64,000 nt of DNA from Hominimerdicola alba (GCF_900112155.1 NZ_FOKQ01000002.1:1-64000); one strand, 5' to 3'. Positions 32,914 to 42,051 are shown, counted from the stretch's first letter. Translations and numbers: made by a program. Notes: generated by a model not told the origin, from the sequence alone.

Positions 32914-34122
32914 TTACTTCGCATCGGCTGTGACCGGTGCGTCTTTGGTGCTGTCAGGTGATTTTGCGTAAAGGTATTTCAGGAATATGGGAGTTACAAT
33001 ACTGCTTACGATTATAAGCAGTATAACGGCAGTTGAGTAATCCGCAGGGATAACGCCCATGCTGAGACCTTTGTTTGTGATGATGAGGGCGACCTCGCCG
33101 CGGGTCATCATGCCCGCACCTATCTTGATGCAGTCAATGGTCTTGAACTTGAAGCACTTTGCGGCAAGTCCGCAGCCTACAAGCTTTGAAAGCATTGCCA
33201 CTGCCACAAATGCCAGTGAGAACAGTATTATCTCGCTGTTGATGCCGTCAAAGTTGGTTTTAAGACCGATGCAAACAAAGAATATCGGGGCGAAGAACAT
33301 ATATCCGTTGACGCTTACCTTACGGTCGATATAATCCGCATCACGGACGTTGCAGAGGATTATGCCTGCGATGTACGCGCCTGTGATATCGGCAATGCCG
33401 AAGAATTCCTCAGCCACATAAGCCAGTATAAAGCAAAGGCTTAGTGCGATTATGGGGATACGCCTTGTATGGGGATATTTTTCGTCCCAGACCTTGAATA
33501 CCTTGTATATCAGTATGCCGAGAACAACGGACGCTGCAAGGAATCCTACAACTTTCAGCGAAACTACGCTTATCTTGCTTGATGGGTCTTTCAGGCTGAG
33601 TACGAAAGTGAGTACCACTATGCCGATGATATCATCTATTATGGCGGCGGAAAGTATGGTCTGTCCCACGCGACCTTTAAGTACGCCCATCTCTTTAAGG
33701 GCTTCCACCGTTATGCCCACAGATGTTGCCGTCATTATACAGCCGATAAACAGCGCTTTGAAGAAATTCTCACTGCCGAAGCCGTCAAATCCGTAGAAAG
33801 CAGTATACAGTGCCGCACCGCACACCAGCGGTACAAAAACGCCCACACAGGCTAGTATACAGGCGATAAATCCCGATTTTTTCAGCTCCTGTAAATTGGT
33901 TTCCAGTCCTGCCGAGAACATTATCAGTATAACACCGATCTCTGAGAAAATGCTCAGATTATCCGATGGCTGTAGAATGTTTAGCACGCACGGACCGATT
34001 ATCACACCTGCGATTATCTCGCCGACTACCATAGGCGCCTTGATCTTCCTTGCCAGCAGCCCCATGAATTTCGCACTCATCATTATTATGGCGAGATCCA
34101 TAAGAATTTCGTATGCTTTCAA
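32914..34122 (-). CDS. cation:proton antiporter (CPA2 family)
   Basis: About 402 residues with twelve or so hydrophobic helices. LLARKIKAPMVVGEIIAGVI, the paired-acid helix QTILSAAIIDDIIGIVVLTFV and GAGMMTRGEVALII identify the CPA2 (KefB/NapA-like) Na+ or K+/H+ exchanger family. No cytoplasmic TrkA-N domain follows, so it is of the short type. The longest frame starts at 34227, inside the promoter. I choose TTG at 34122, which has AGGGGG nine bases upstream and follows an untranslated leader with a hairpin (34151-34178). Ion selectivity cannot be told from sequence. Confidence 0.88.
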   Translation of the reverse strand: MKAYEILMDLAIIMMSAKFMGLLARKIKAPMVVGEIIAGVIIGPCVLNILQPSDNLSIFSEIGVILIMFSAGLETNLQELKKSGFIACILACVGVFVPLVCGAALYTAFYGFDGFGSENFFKALFIGCIMTATSVGITVEALKEMGVLKGRVGQTILSAAIIDDIIGIVVLTFVLSLKDPSSKISVVSLKVVGFLAASVVLGILIYKVFKVWDEKYPHTRRIPIIALSLCFILAYVAEEFFGIADITGAYIAGIILCNVRDADYIDRKVSVNGYMFFAPIFFVCIGLKTNFDGINSEIILFSLAFVAVAMLSKLVGCGLAAKCFKFKTIDCIKIGAGMMTRGEVALIITNKGLSMGVIPADYSTAVILLIIVSSIVTPIFLKYLYAKSPDSTKDAPVTADAK

Positions 34123-34150
34123 ATCATTACCCCCTATAAAGCGCAAATAT

Positions 34151-34178
34151 TCTCCCCCGTCCGAAAACGGGGGAGAAA
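34151..34178 (-). promoter_or_regulatory. leader hairpin of the antiporter gene
   Basis: TTCTCCCCCGT and AACGGGGGAGAA form an 11-bp stem in the predicted 5' leader, between the promoter and the TTG start codon. It could influence translation or early termination. Confidence 0.4.
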
Positions 34179-34195
34179 CGATTCCTACTATTAAA

Positions 34196-34201
34196 ATTAT
34201 A
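34196..34201 (-). promoter_or_regulatory. extended -10 promoter of the antiporter gene
   Basis: On the minus strand TATGCTATAAT gives an extended -10 element (TATAAT is the complement of 34196-34201). A TTGACA lies upstream (complement of 34222-34227), but the spacer is 20 bases, so the extended -10 is probably decisive. It supports the start at 34122. Confidence 0.55.
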
Positions 34202-34255
34202 GCATACTTTGCGTCGAAATATGTCAATATTTATCGGAAAATTTGTTAAGCAAAA

Positions 34256-35728
34256 TTAACTTAAAAGCCTCTTGCCCTTGATGTGTGCCGCAAGTTTGGT
34301 AAGGTCATTGACGTTTATTTTGCTGTCATTGTTGAAATCTGCGGCTGATGGGTCGGGGAGCATCTTTTTGCCCTTGATATGAGCCGCAAGCTTTATAATA
34401 TCGGTAACATTTACCACACCGTCATTGTTGAGGTCGCCTTTAAGTTTGACCGACGGATCACTGTAGCCTGTCATTTCTGCTTTGTGCATTTCAAAGGTGA
34501 AAGAGATGTCAAAGCTTTCAACATCACGTACAACAGACAGTTTTATACGATCGGGGTCATCTTTGTCCGCTTCAACGATCATGCCGTCGATATCGTCGTT
34601 GCACAGTATCTTTACGTTTTGGCACTTTGCGGGAAGCTCAGCATCATAGTTGCCGTGTAGTGTACCGCCGCGGATAGAAAATTTATATCCCGGTTTCAGG
34701 TTCATGTCCATGTTCATGCGATAAGTAACGTGCCTTATCACAGAGTTTGTATTTATGCCCTGTCCTGCGGGATAGGCTGAGTCGATATATCCTGCAAAAG
34801 CTTTAAGATCATCAATGGTTTTGCCCGCATCGTTAAGATACTTGCTTAAGGTATTCAGCGGAACATTCGCACTGAAAGTGTAGTTCTCATAATTATCCTG
34901 TTTGAAGTCAAGGGGGATATCTGTCAGTATCTCACTGCCGTCATCAAGAATGAGAACGATCTTGGGATCGAAAGTGACCATCATAGCCTTTTTGTGAGCT
35001 TCGGTTGGCAGGTAGACATTTGCCCCCGAATAAGATACCCTGAAAACGAAGTCCATGCTGTCATAGTCATTTTCAAGGATAGTATCGCCGTAAGTTTCGG
35101 TAGTGCCTATGCCCTGGATAACTCTCTTCTCTGATGGTATCTTTGCGGTATCTTCTTTGTCAGCTATACAGTAAGCCTGGATAGATACATCAAGCATATG
35201 ATCGCCGCTGTAATTGGTGTTTTCATCGTTTTCCACAGTCACTCTGTAATCGACACGGTCGATATCCTCATACTGATGACCTGTTCCTGAAAGCAGCTCT
35301 TCTGCTTTCTTGCGGGAAAGAGTTAGATAATATACATCATCGTAAGATGTATAGCCCTCCATAGTCTCGTGGCTGAATGGTCTGTCAAGCACGCTCTCGC
35401 TGCCATCCTTGAAAACCAAAACCGGTTGAAAGCTTATTTTGAGCTCCCTTGCTGCCGCTTCATCCTCGGTCTCTTTCCAGATATAGGGCTCTGCCTGTGA
35501 ACTGTCGCCGGAGTCCCATTGCGAGTTCTGACTGTCAACATTGCTATCGGGTGCGCTTGAAGAATCGTAATCGGGTGCCGATGAACTTCCCGAATCATCG
35601 CTTATGGGGATTATCGGCAGTTCAGGATCGCTGTTGGTATCCGCCGATACTCCGACACCGGGCACTGCTGCCCATGCGAATCCAGCCGCAAGTACCACCG
35701 CAGCTGCTAATGCTGTTACCTTATTCAT
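34256..35728 (-). CDS. secreted protein with C-terminal type I dockerin
   Basis: A 490-residue exported protein. A signal peptide (NKVTALAAAVVLAAGFAWAA) is followed by a Ser/Asp/Pro-rich linker (about 30-80) and two similar all-beta stretches, one beginning FQPVLVFKDGSESVLDRPFS and one beginning FDPKIVLILDDGSEILTDIP, each about 130 residues. The C-terminal dockerin has loops DLNNDGVVNVTD and DFNNDSKINVND, each followed by KLAAHIKGK. No glycoside hydrolase motif is visible, so it may be an adhesion or binding component. The dockerin suggests attachment to a cohesin-bearing surface protein, but no cohesin is in the window. Confidence 0.85.
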   Translation of the reverse strand: MNKVTALAAAVVLAAGFAWAAVPGVGVSADTNSDPELPIIPISDDSGSSSAPDYDSSSAPDSNVDSQNSQWDSGDSSQAEPYIWKETEDEAAARELKISFQPVLVFKDGSESVLDRPFSHETMEGYTSYDDVYYLTLSRKKAEELLSGTGHQYEDIDRVDYRVTVENDENTNYSGDHMLDVSIQAYCIADKEDTAKIPSEKRVIQGIGTTETYGDTILENDYDSMDFVFRVSYSGANVYLPTEAHKKAMMVTFDPKIVLILDDGSEILTDIPLDFKQDNYENYTFSANVPLNTLSKYLNDAGKTIDDLKAFAGYIDSAYPAGQGINTNSVIRHVTYRMNMDMNLKPGYKFSIRGGTLHGNYDAELPAKCQNVKILCNDDIDGMIVEADKDDPDRIKLSVVRDVESFDISFTFEMHKAEMTGYSDPSVKLKGDLNNDGVVNVTDIIKLAAHIKGKKMLPDPSAADFNNDSKINVNDLTKLAAHIKGKRLLS

Positions 35729-35767
35729 AGTATCTACCTCCGTTTCCTGTTATATTGTTATTTTGAG

Positions 35768-35795
35768 AAAGAGGATACCTTCATCGGGTATCCTC
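35768..35795 (-). terminator. hairpin after ridA
   Basis: On the minus strand GAGGATACC and GGTATCCTC pair around CGATGAA, followed by TTTCTC. It lies just after the ridA stop and probably ends the ilvA-Nudix-ridA transcript; the T run is weak. Confidence 0.55.
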
Positions 35796-35802
35796 TCAGC
35801 CA

Positions 35803-36177
35803 TTAAACTTCTGCTATTACCTCTACCTCAACGAGAACGTCCTTGGGGAGTTCCTTTACCGCTACGCAGGAACGAGCGGGCTTGGAAGTGAAATACTCGC
35901 CGTAAACGCCGTTGAATGCTGCAAAGTCGCTCATGTTCTTCAGGAAGCAAACTGTCTTTACAGCCTTGTCTATGGAAGTTCCCGCAGCTTTCAGTACCTC
36001 GCTGAGGTTCTTGCATACCTGATGTGTCTGCTCCTCGATGGTAGCTGCTTCAACATTGCCTGTTGCAGGGTTGATAGCTATCTGTCCCGAGGTGAACACC
36101 AGTCCGCCTACTACCTTTGCCTGAGAATAAGGTCCGATCGCATCGGGTGCTGTTTTGGTATAAACTGTCTCTGCCAT
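35803..36177 (-). CDS. ridA: RidA family 2-iminobutanoate/2-iminopropanoate deaminase
   Basis: A 124-residue YjgF/RidA protein with the family features APDAIGPYSQAKVVGGLVFT, SGQIAINPATG, and C-terminal ARSCVAVKELPKDVLVEVEV holding the conserved Arg and Glu. RidA trimers hydrolyse reactive enamines and imines released by PLP enzymes, notably threonine dehydratase. Its location two genes downstream of threonine dehydratase fits this exactly. AAGGAGTAATC precedes the ATG. Length is typical. Confidence 0.94.
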   Translation of the reverse strand: MAETVYTKTAPDAIGPYSQAKVVGGLVFTSGQIAINPATGNVEAATIEEQTHQVCKNLSEVLKAAGTSIDKAVKTVCFLKNMSDFAAFNGVYGEYFTSKPARSCVAVKELPKDVLVEVEVIAEV

Positions 36178-36233
36178 AATTGATTACTCCTTTAAAATGG
36201 TTATTTATGATCACGGCTGCTGCCGTGTTATAT

Positions 36234-36704
36234 CTATATAGTATAAAGCTTTTTTACCGTCTCATTTTCTCTTGATACAAAGTCTGTCTGAACAAATCCT
36301 GTTCCTTTCAGAGCGCTCCGTATCATAGACTTGGTCAGATCGGGGACATCGTCCCTTTCGGTGGCTTCATAAGCATCTATCCATACAGCCTCACTGTTCT
36401 CCTCGTTATCAGGACGAGCTTCGCCGCTTACATATCTTGCGGTGAAAACGCTGTACCAGTCCTTTTCACTGAACCTTATGCCTATGAGCTTTTCGGCCTT
36501 GACGGAAACTCCTGTTTCTTCAAGAACTTCTCTTTCGCAGGCAGCATCGGGAAGTTCGCCTTTTCGTATATAACCGCCGGGGATTATCAGCAGACCTTTG
36601 CCTGCGCCGTAGGTGTGCCTTACCAGCAGAACTTTGCCGTCCCTGATGACAACAGCCGCCGCGGATTTGCCCCAGTCGTTTTCCTTTTCGCTTTCTGTGC
36701 TCAT
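36234..36704 (-). CDS. Nudix hydrolase
   Basis: A 156-residue protein with a full Nudix box, GGYIRKGE followed by REVLEETGV with its REXXEE metal-binding residues. It probably hydrolyses a nucleoside diphosphate linked to another group; the substrate is unknown. Its ATG follows the ilvA stop after a single base, with no clear ribosome site, so translation is likely coupled to ilvA. Why a Nudix enzyme sits between ilvA and ridA is not obvious. Confidence 0.9.
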   Translation of the reverse strand: MSTESEKENDWGKSAAAVVIRDGKVLLVRHTYGAGKGLLIIPGGYIRKGELPDAACEREVLEETGVSVKAEKLIGIRFSEKDWYSVFTARYVSGEARPDNEENSEAVWIDAYEATERDDVPDLTKSMIRSALKGTGFVQTDFVSRENETVKKLYTI

Positions 36705-36705
36705 A

Positions 36706-37908
36706 TTACTTGTTTACTATCTTGAAGCCCTTTGCAGTAAGAGCCGCACGGATATCGCGGATATGGTTGTAATCTCTTGTTTCGAGTACAAGTCTCAGCA
36801 GGCACTCTGTGATATCGCTGTCCTCGCTGGCTCTCTCGTGGTGGATAGATACAACGTTCGCGCCGAGGTCGGCAATAGTTGCGGAAACGTCTTTCAGCTG
36901 ACCGGGCTTGTCTTCCAGCTGAATGGTAAGTGTATCGGAACGACCCGATTTCAGCAGACCTCTCTTGATGACACGGGAGAGTATGGTAACATCGATGTTA
37001 CCGCCCGAAACCAGACATACAACGTTCTTGCCCTTGATATCAGGTATCTTGTTGAACATTACAGCCGCAACGGAAACAGCACCCGCACCCTCAGCGATGA
37101 GCTTCTGCTTCTCGATAAGGTGCAGTATAGCCGAGCTTACCTCGTCATCGGTAACGGTAACTATGCCGTCAACGTACTGCTTGCAGTATTCAAATGTATT
37201 AGCACCGGGCTCTTTTACCTGAATACCGTCAGCGATGGTGTGAACGCTGTCAAGGCGGAGTATCTTGTCCTCAGCGATGGACTTTACCATTGAGGGCGCG
37301 CCCTCAGCCTGAACACCGTATACCTTTACGCGGGGATTCAGCTGCTTTACTGCAAAAGCCACACCCGAGATAAGTCCGCCGCCGCCAACGGGAACAACTA
37401 TAACGTTGGCATTTGCCACCTGATTGAGTATCTCAAGTCCGATAGTGCCCTGACCTGCGATAACATTTTCATCATCGAATGGGTGTATGAAAGTGTAGCC
37501 GCATTCGTCGCGCTGACGTATAGCCTCGGCATAAGCGTCATCGTATACACCGGGAACAAGGCATATCTCAGCACCATATCTTCTTGTAGCCTCGACCTTA
37601 GAAATAGGCGCACCGTCAGGCAGGCAGATTATTGAGCGGATACCGTTCTTGGCAGCAGCAAGCGCAACGCCCTGAGCGTGGTTGCCCGCAGAACAAGCAA
37701 TAACACCGTGAGATTTCTCTTCATCGGAAAGCTGGGATATCCTGTAATAAGCACCTCTTACCTTGAAAGAACCTGTTATCTGGAGGTTTTCCGTTTTCAG
37801 GAAAACGTTGCAGTCAGGATTTACCTGAGGAGCAGCGATACAGGCGGTAGGTCTGATGACCTCCTTTAATACATTTGATGCGTCGAACACTTTATCGAGT
37901 GTAAGCAT
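36706..37908 (-). CDS. ilvA: threonine ammonia-lyase with one ACT domain
   Basis: A 400-residue PLP enzyme of the short (catabolic/TdcB-like) threonine dehydratase type. The PLP lysine is Lys49 in GSFKVRGAYYR. ACSAGNHAQGVALAA and PVGGGGLISGV bind substrate and cofactor phosphate. A single C-terminal ACT-like domain (about 325-400, TIQLEDKPGQLKDVSATIAD) should give allosteric control. It deaminates threonine to 2-oxobutanoate through an enamine that RidA clears. AGAGGTCAATCACC precedes the ATG, and a strong promoter lies upstream. Confidence 0.93.
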   Translation of the reverse strand: MLTLDKVFDASNVLKEVIRPTACIAAPQVNPDCNVFLKTENLQITGSFKVRGAYYRISQLSDEEKSHGVIACSAGNHAQGVALAAAKNGIRSIICLPDGAPISKVEATRRYGAEICLVPGVYDDAYAEAIRQRDECGYTFIHPFDDENVIAGQGTIGLEILNQVANANVIVVPVGGGGLISGVAFAVKQLNPRVKVYGVQAEGAPSMVKSIAEDKILRLDSVHTIADGIQVKEPGANTFEYCKQYVDGIVTVTDDEVSSAILHLIEKQKLIAEGAGAVSVAAVMFNKIPDIKGKNVVCLVSGGNIDVTILSRVIKRGLLKSGRSDTLTIQLEDKPGQLKDVSATIADLGANVVSIHHERASEDSDITECLLRLVLETRDYNHIRDIRAALTAKGFKIVNK

Positions 37909-37963
37909 GGTGATTGACCTCTTTTCAAATAATACTAAGTTTCGGTAAAAACCTTTAAACTAT

Positions 37964-37992
37964 ATTATATCACTAAGATATTGGATTGTCAA
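37964..37992 (-). promoter_or_regulatory. promoter of the ilvA operon
   Basis: On the minus strand TTGACA (complement of 37987-37992), a 17-base spacer and TATAAT (complement of 37964-37969): both boxes are perfect consensus. Confidence 0.88.
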
Positions 37993-38027
37993 TATTCTGT
38001 GAACACGAAAAAGGGGATATTTCGGGA

Positions 38028-38056
38028 TTGACAAATGTTGAAAAACATAATATAAT
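38028..38056 (+). promoter_or_regulatory. promoter of the LRR/dockerin gene
   Basis: TTGACA (38028-38033), 17 bases, TATAAT (38051-38056): full consensus, about 40 bases before the ATG at 38095. It is divergent from the equally strong ilvA promoter. Confidence 0.88.
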
Positions 38057-38094
38057 GTTTCTGAAATTTAATAATATAAAAAGGAGGAAATTTT

Positions 38095-39993
38095 ATGAAC
38101 ATTAAAAAGATAATAGCAGGGCTTATGGCGCTGATGTTTGTTTTCGGAGGAACGGCACTGCCAAAGCTTCCGACAGCCTTCGATACCGCTGTAACGGCGA
38201 GTGCTTTTTATGAAACCTACGGGAACTTTAATTATATAGTAGATCATGAAAAAAACACTATCATGATAGACGGATTTAAAGATGGGTATGATGACTCGGA
38301 AACAAATATAGTAATACCCTCCGAGATAGATGGCAAGCCAGTTACTGAGATACTGGATGAAGCATTTAAGTGCCACAGTGAGATCAAAAGTGTTGTTCTG
38401 CCTGATGGACTTATTGAAATAGGAGAATTTGTATTCGAGGGCTGTACGAATCTTGAAGAGATAAACCTGCCAGAAAGTATCACCATCATAGGTGAAGATG
38501 CATTTTACGCAACAAAATGGTTAAATGATAAACTAGCCGAAGATCCGCTTGTTATCGATAGTAACATTGTAATTGACGGCTGCCATTGCAAAGGCGATAT
38601 AGTTATACCCGATGGTGTCAGGGTCATAAGTTCATGTGCATTCCGTGAAAGTGGTATCACTAGTGTTAAGATACCTGACAGTGTCATAGAGATGGGTACA
38701 TTCGCATTTGAGAGAAGTGCTCAGCTTGAAAGTGTGACTCTTTCCAATAGTATCACAGAACTTAAAACTGCTGTTTTTGAAGAATGTGAAAGCCTTACAA
38801 GCATCATCATTCCCGACGGTGTTACAAAAATAAAAGTTGATGCATTTAATTCGTGCAGTAAGCTTGCTGATGTGACCATACCCAAAAGTGTGACAGATAT
38901 TGATCATAGTGCATTTTCAGGAACACCGTGGCTTGAAAAAAAGACTGTTGAAGATCCCTTGGTCATTATCAATAATGTCCTGCTCCAAGCAGGAACTTGT
39001 AAGGGAGATGTTGTGATACCCGATGGTGTTACAGTGATAGAAGATTATGCATTTCACCGCAATAAGGACATCACAAGCGTAACGATACCCGCGAGTGTTA
39101 CCGAAATCGAATCACGAGCATTTGAAGATTGCAGTGAACTTGCAAAAGTTAGTATGGCAGAAGGTATGTTAAGCATAGGTTTTATGGCATTTTACGATTG
39201 TACTGCCCTTACCGATGTCAATATTCCCGAAAGTGTTCAATACGTTGGTTATTTTGCGTTTGGAAACACAAAATGGCTGGCAGACAAGCGGGCTGAAGAT
39301 CCGCTGGTCATAATTAATAATAAGGTGTTTGATGCCGTTGTCTGTGAGGGCGATGTTGTTATACCAGAAGGGGTAACAGGTAATTATGAAATGGCATTAC
39401 AAGACTGTTTATATATCACCTCCGTGACTATCCCGCGAAGCTTCACTTCCATAGATGACTACACATTTTCAGGCAATTACAAACTCAAAAGTGTGAATAT
39501 CCCGGACACTTTGACAAGTATTGGATATAGTGCATTTGCTTTTTGTCAATCACTTGAAGAAGTTACCATACCCGAAAATGTTTCAAGCATAGGTGCTGCC
39601 GCTTTTTATAATTGCACAAGCCTGACAAGCGTAACAATTCCCGCAAGCGTGACTGAAATCGGGAACTCGGCATTCGGGTATAAAGACGGCGAAAAAATTG
39701 ACGGCTTTACCATATCAGGCTATACAGGCACAGCAGCCGAAAAGTACGCAAAGGACAACGGCTTTGAATTCATCTCGCTGGGCGAAGTACCTCCCGCAAA
39801 AGACACCGTCAAAGGCGATCTCAACGGTGATGGTGTTGTCAATGTCACCGACCTTACAAAGCTTGCTGCGCATATCAAGGGCAAGAGAATGCTTCCCGAT
39901 CCCTCATTAGCAGATTTTAACGGCGATGGTAATATCAATATCAACGACCTTGTAAAGCTTGCCGCGCATATCAAGGGCAAAAAACTGCTGTAA
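38095..39993 (+). CDS. secreted BspA-like leucine-rich repeat protein with dockerin
   Basis: A 632-residue exported protein. A signal peptide (MNIKKIIAGLMALMFVFGGT) is followed by many LRR_5 (BspA/Treponema-type) repeats of the form SVTIPxSVTEIGxxAFxxC. They are grouped in larger units that each restart with KWLxDKxAEDPLVI near residues 140, 280 and 400. The C-terminus is a complete type I dockerin with loops DLNGDGVVNVTD and DFNGDGNININD, each followed by KLAAHIKGK. The LRR surface probably binds proteins or glycans, and the dockerin could anchor it to a cohesin. AAAAAGGAGG precedes the ATG. The last 200 bases are almost identical to the next gene. Confidence 0.9.
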   Translation: MNIKKIIAGLMALMFVFGGTALPKLPTAFDTAVTASAFYETYGNFNYIVDHEKNTIMIDGFKDGYDDSETNIVIPSEIDGKPVTEILDEAFKCHSEIKSVVLPDGLIEIGEFVFEGCTNLEEINLPESITIIGEDAFYATKWLNDKLAEDPLVIDSNIVIDGCHCKGDIVIPDGVRVISSCAFRESGITSVKIPDSVIEMGTFAFERSAQLESVTLSNSITELKTAVFEECESLTSIIIPDGVTKIKVDAFNSCSKLADVTIPKSVTDIDHSAFSGTPWLEKKTVEDPLVIINNVLLQAGTCKGDVVIPDGVTVIEDYAFHRNKDITSVTIPASVTEIESRAFEDCSELAKVSMAEGMLSIGFMAFYDCTALTDVNIPESVQYVGYFAFGNTKWLADKRAEDPLVIINNKVFDAVVCEGDVVIPEGVTGNYEMALQDCLYITSVTIPRSFTSIDDYTFSGNYKLKSVNIPDTLTSIGYSAFAFCQSLEEVTIPENVSSIGAAAFYNCTSLTSVTIPASVTEIGNSAFGYKDGEKIDGFTISGYTGTAAEKYAKDNGFEFISLGEVPPAKDTVKGDLNGDGVVNVTDLTKLAAHIKGKRMLPDPSLADFNGDGNININDLVKLAAHIKGKKLL

Positions 39994-40014
39994 TGCGTTT
40001 CTTTAGGCAAGATG

Positions 40015-40042
40015 ATATCTCCCTCAACGCGGGGGAGATATT
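40015..40042 (+). terminator. hairpin after the first LRR gene
   Basis: ATATCTCCC and GGGAGATAT pair around TCAACGCGG. Only TTAGATG follows, so termination may be weak. The same hairpin occurs after the second LRR gene as part of the duplicated tail. Confidence 0.6.
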
Positions 40043-40151
40043 AGATGTATAATATAGTTAATATAATGCGTATTGTTCATTATTGTAAAATATATAAACA
40101 AATACAACATATTTAGTTTGTGTAGTATACGAATTTGAAGGAGGTAAATTT

Positions 40152-41180
40152 ATGAAAAGCAAAAAAATATTGGCAGGACTTATGGCGCTGACTTTCGTGC
40201 TTGGCGGCGCGGCAATGCCTGCAAACACCATTGTTGATACAGTCCTGACGGCAAGCGCCGAAGAAACATTTGGTGATTATACTTATAAGCTGCTTGATGA
40301 CGGAACGGTTGAGATAACAAATTATAACGGAAATGACGAAAATGTGGTCACACCCGCAAATATAGATGGTATTCCTGTTACAAGTATAGGCGAGCTTTCC
40401 TTTAAGGAGTGTACAAACCTGAAAAGCGTAAAGATATCCGAGGGTGTTACAAATATCGGGCGTTATGCTTTTGCTAACTGTACTTATCTGAAAGATGTAA
40501 CGTTACCGGATTCGCTTGAGCGTATAGGGATCGATCCGTTTGTGAATACGGAAATTGAATCAGAACAAAACAATAACGGTGATTATATGATCATTGACGG
40601 CTGGGTGATCATTACGTTGTTTGACATAGAAAATGAATCTCTCACCATACCTGACGGTGTTGTAGGCATTGCTGACATGACAATGATGCATGGAGAGATA
40701 CACCTGCCCGATTCTCTTAAATATGTCGGAAAGGGAGCTTTTTCAGATGCATTATCAACTGAACACAGAGTTTATGATACGCTGGAGATACCTGAAAATG
40801 TGATCAAAATATACGACGTTGGATTCATGTACAGGGCAAAGAGCCTTGTATTGCATGAGGGCTTGGAATATATAGGGAAAGGTGCTTTCCTGTACATAAC
40901 AGCAAAGGAAATAACGGTACCAAGTTCTGTGACATATATCGGTGAATCAGCACTGGGATACAATGGTAAAGGCGAAAAAATCGACGGCTTTACTATATCA
41001 GGCTATACAGGCACAGCAGCCGAAAAGTACGCAAAGGACAACGGCTTTGAATTCATCTCGCTGGGCGAAGTACCTCCCGCAAAAGACACCGTCAAAGGCG
41101 ATCTCAACGGTGATGGTGTTGTCAATGTCACCGACCTTACAAAGCTTGCTGCGCATATCAAGGGCAAAAAACTGCTGTAA
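40152..41180 (+). CDS. secreted BspA-like LRR protein with a half dockerin
   Basis: A 342-residue paralogue of the preceding gene: signal peptide (KSKKILAGLMALTFVLGGAA), about six degenerate LRR_5 repeats, then the same GFTISGYTGTAAEKYAKDNG segment and a dockerin region with only one calcium loop (DLNGDGVVNVTD, then LAAHIKGKKLL). Bases 40983-41167 match 39700-39884 at all but one position, then jump to the sequence after the second dockerin repeat. An 84-base unit has therefore been lost in frame. A normal cohesin-dockerin contact needs the two-fold repeat, so binding may be weak or different. GAAGGAGG precedes the ATG. Confidence 0.88.
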   Translation: MKSKKILAGLMALTFVLGGAAMPANTIVDTVLTASAEETFGDYTYKLLDDGTVEITNYNGNDENVVTPANIDGIPVTSIGELSFKECTNLKSVKISEGVTNIGRYAFANCTYLKDVTLPDSLERIGIDPFVNTEIESEQNNNGDYMIIDGWVIITLFDIENESLTIPDGVVGIADMTMMHGEIHLPDSLKYVGKGAFSDALSTEHRVYDTLEIPENVIKIYDVGFMYRAKSLVLHEGLEYIGKGAFLYITAKEITVPSSVTYIGESALGYNGKGEKIDGFTISGYTGTAAEKYAKDNGFEFISLGEVPPAKDTVKGDLNGDGVVNVTDLTKLAAHIKGKKLL

Positions 41181-41214
41181 TGCGTTTCTTTCGGCAGATT
41201 TCTGCATGATGATA

Positions 41215-41244
41215 ATATCTCCCTCAACGCGGGGGAGATATTTT
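41215..41244 (+). terminator. terminator after the second LRR gene
   Basis: ATATCTCCC / GGGAGATAT stem with a TTTT tail; a copy of the hairpin at 40015-40042. Confidence 0.7.
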
Positions 41245-41305
41245 ATGTTGTTAAAATATACAAAATCGGTATAAATTAATCTCTGTAATTTTATGGGAGT
41301 TAGTC

Positions 41306-41334
41306 TTGACAAAATGCACTTAATATGCAATAAT
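41306..41334 (+). promoter_or_regulatory. promoter of the rubrerythrin gene
   Basis: TTGACA (41306-41311), 17 bases, AATAAT (41329-41334), about 60 bases before the ATG. Confidence 0.8.
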
Positions 41335-41396
41335 AAATTAAAGACTATTGTCTGACGTTAACAATTGAAACGAATATAAAAAGGAGGAATACCCCA

Positions 41397-41945
41397 ATGA
41401 AAAAGTTTGTTTGCACTATTTGCGGTTATATCTACGAAGGTGACGCTGCTCCCGAGAAATGTCCTCAGTGTAATGCTCCCGCTTCAAAGTTCGATGAGCT
41501 GAAGGAAGCTGCTGAGCTGGTATGGGCTGATGAGCACAGAGTAGGCGTGGCTCAGGGTCTTGACCCCGAGATAGTTGCCGGTCTTAAAGAGAATTTCAAC
41601 GGCGAATGTTCTGAGGTAGGTATGTATCTTGCAATGGCAAGAGTAGCTTACAGAGAGGGCTATCCCGAGGTTGGTCTTTACTATGAGAAGGCTGCATGGG
41701 AAGAGGCTGAGCACGCTGCTAAGTTTGCAGAGCTGCTGGGCGAAGTTGTAACACCTTCCACCAAGAAGAACCTTGAAATGAGATATATGGCTGAAAACGG
41801 TGCCTGCGAGGGCAAGATGAAGCTGGCTAAGAAGGCTAAGGAGCTTGGCTATGATGCTGTCCACGACACAGTTCATGAAATGGCTAAGGACGAAGCTAGA
41901 CACGGCTGTGGCTTCAAGGGTCTGTACGACAGATACTTCAAGTAA
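41397..41945 (+). CDS. reverse rubrerythrin (NADH peroxidase type)
   Basis: A 182-residue protein with an N-terminal rubredoxin domain ([10 protein letters not shown] and CPQCNAP give the four Cys ligands) followed by a diiron four-helix domain ([33 protein letters not shown], then DEARHG). This inverted domain order marks reverse rubrerythrin, which reduces peroxide and oxygen with electrons from NADH-linked partners and protects anaerobes from oxygen. Metal ligands are all present. AAAAGGAGGAATACCCCA precedes the ATG. The gene is monocistronic with a strong promoter and terminator. Confidence 0.95.
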   Translation: MKKFVCTICGYIYEGDAAPEKCPQCNAPASKFDELKEAAELVWADEHRVGVAQGLDPEIVAGLKENFNGECSEVGMYLAMARVAYREGYPEVGLYYEKAAWEEAEHAAKFAELLGEVVTPSTKKNLEMRYMAENGACEGKMKLAKKAKELGYDAVHDTVHEMAKDEARHGCGFKGLYDRYFK

Positions 41946-42019
41946 GATATCTGTGCAGACATAACAGCTTGATATTTCGCTGTACATCGGCGGAAATTGT
42001 GAATATGTATTTTATTATG

Positions 42020-42051
42020 ATGCCCGAATGTAATTGTTCGGGCATTTTTTT
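42020..42051 (+). terminator. terminator of the rubrerythrin gene
   Basis: ATGCCCGAA and TTCGGGCAT pair around TGTAATTG with a run of seven Ts. The rest of the 300 bases before the next gene is AT-rich and shows no gene. Confidence 0.9.
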
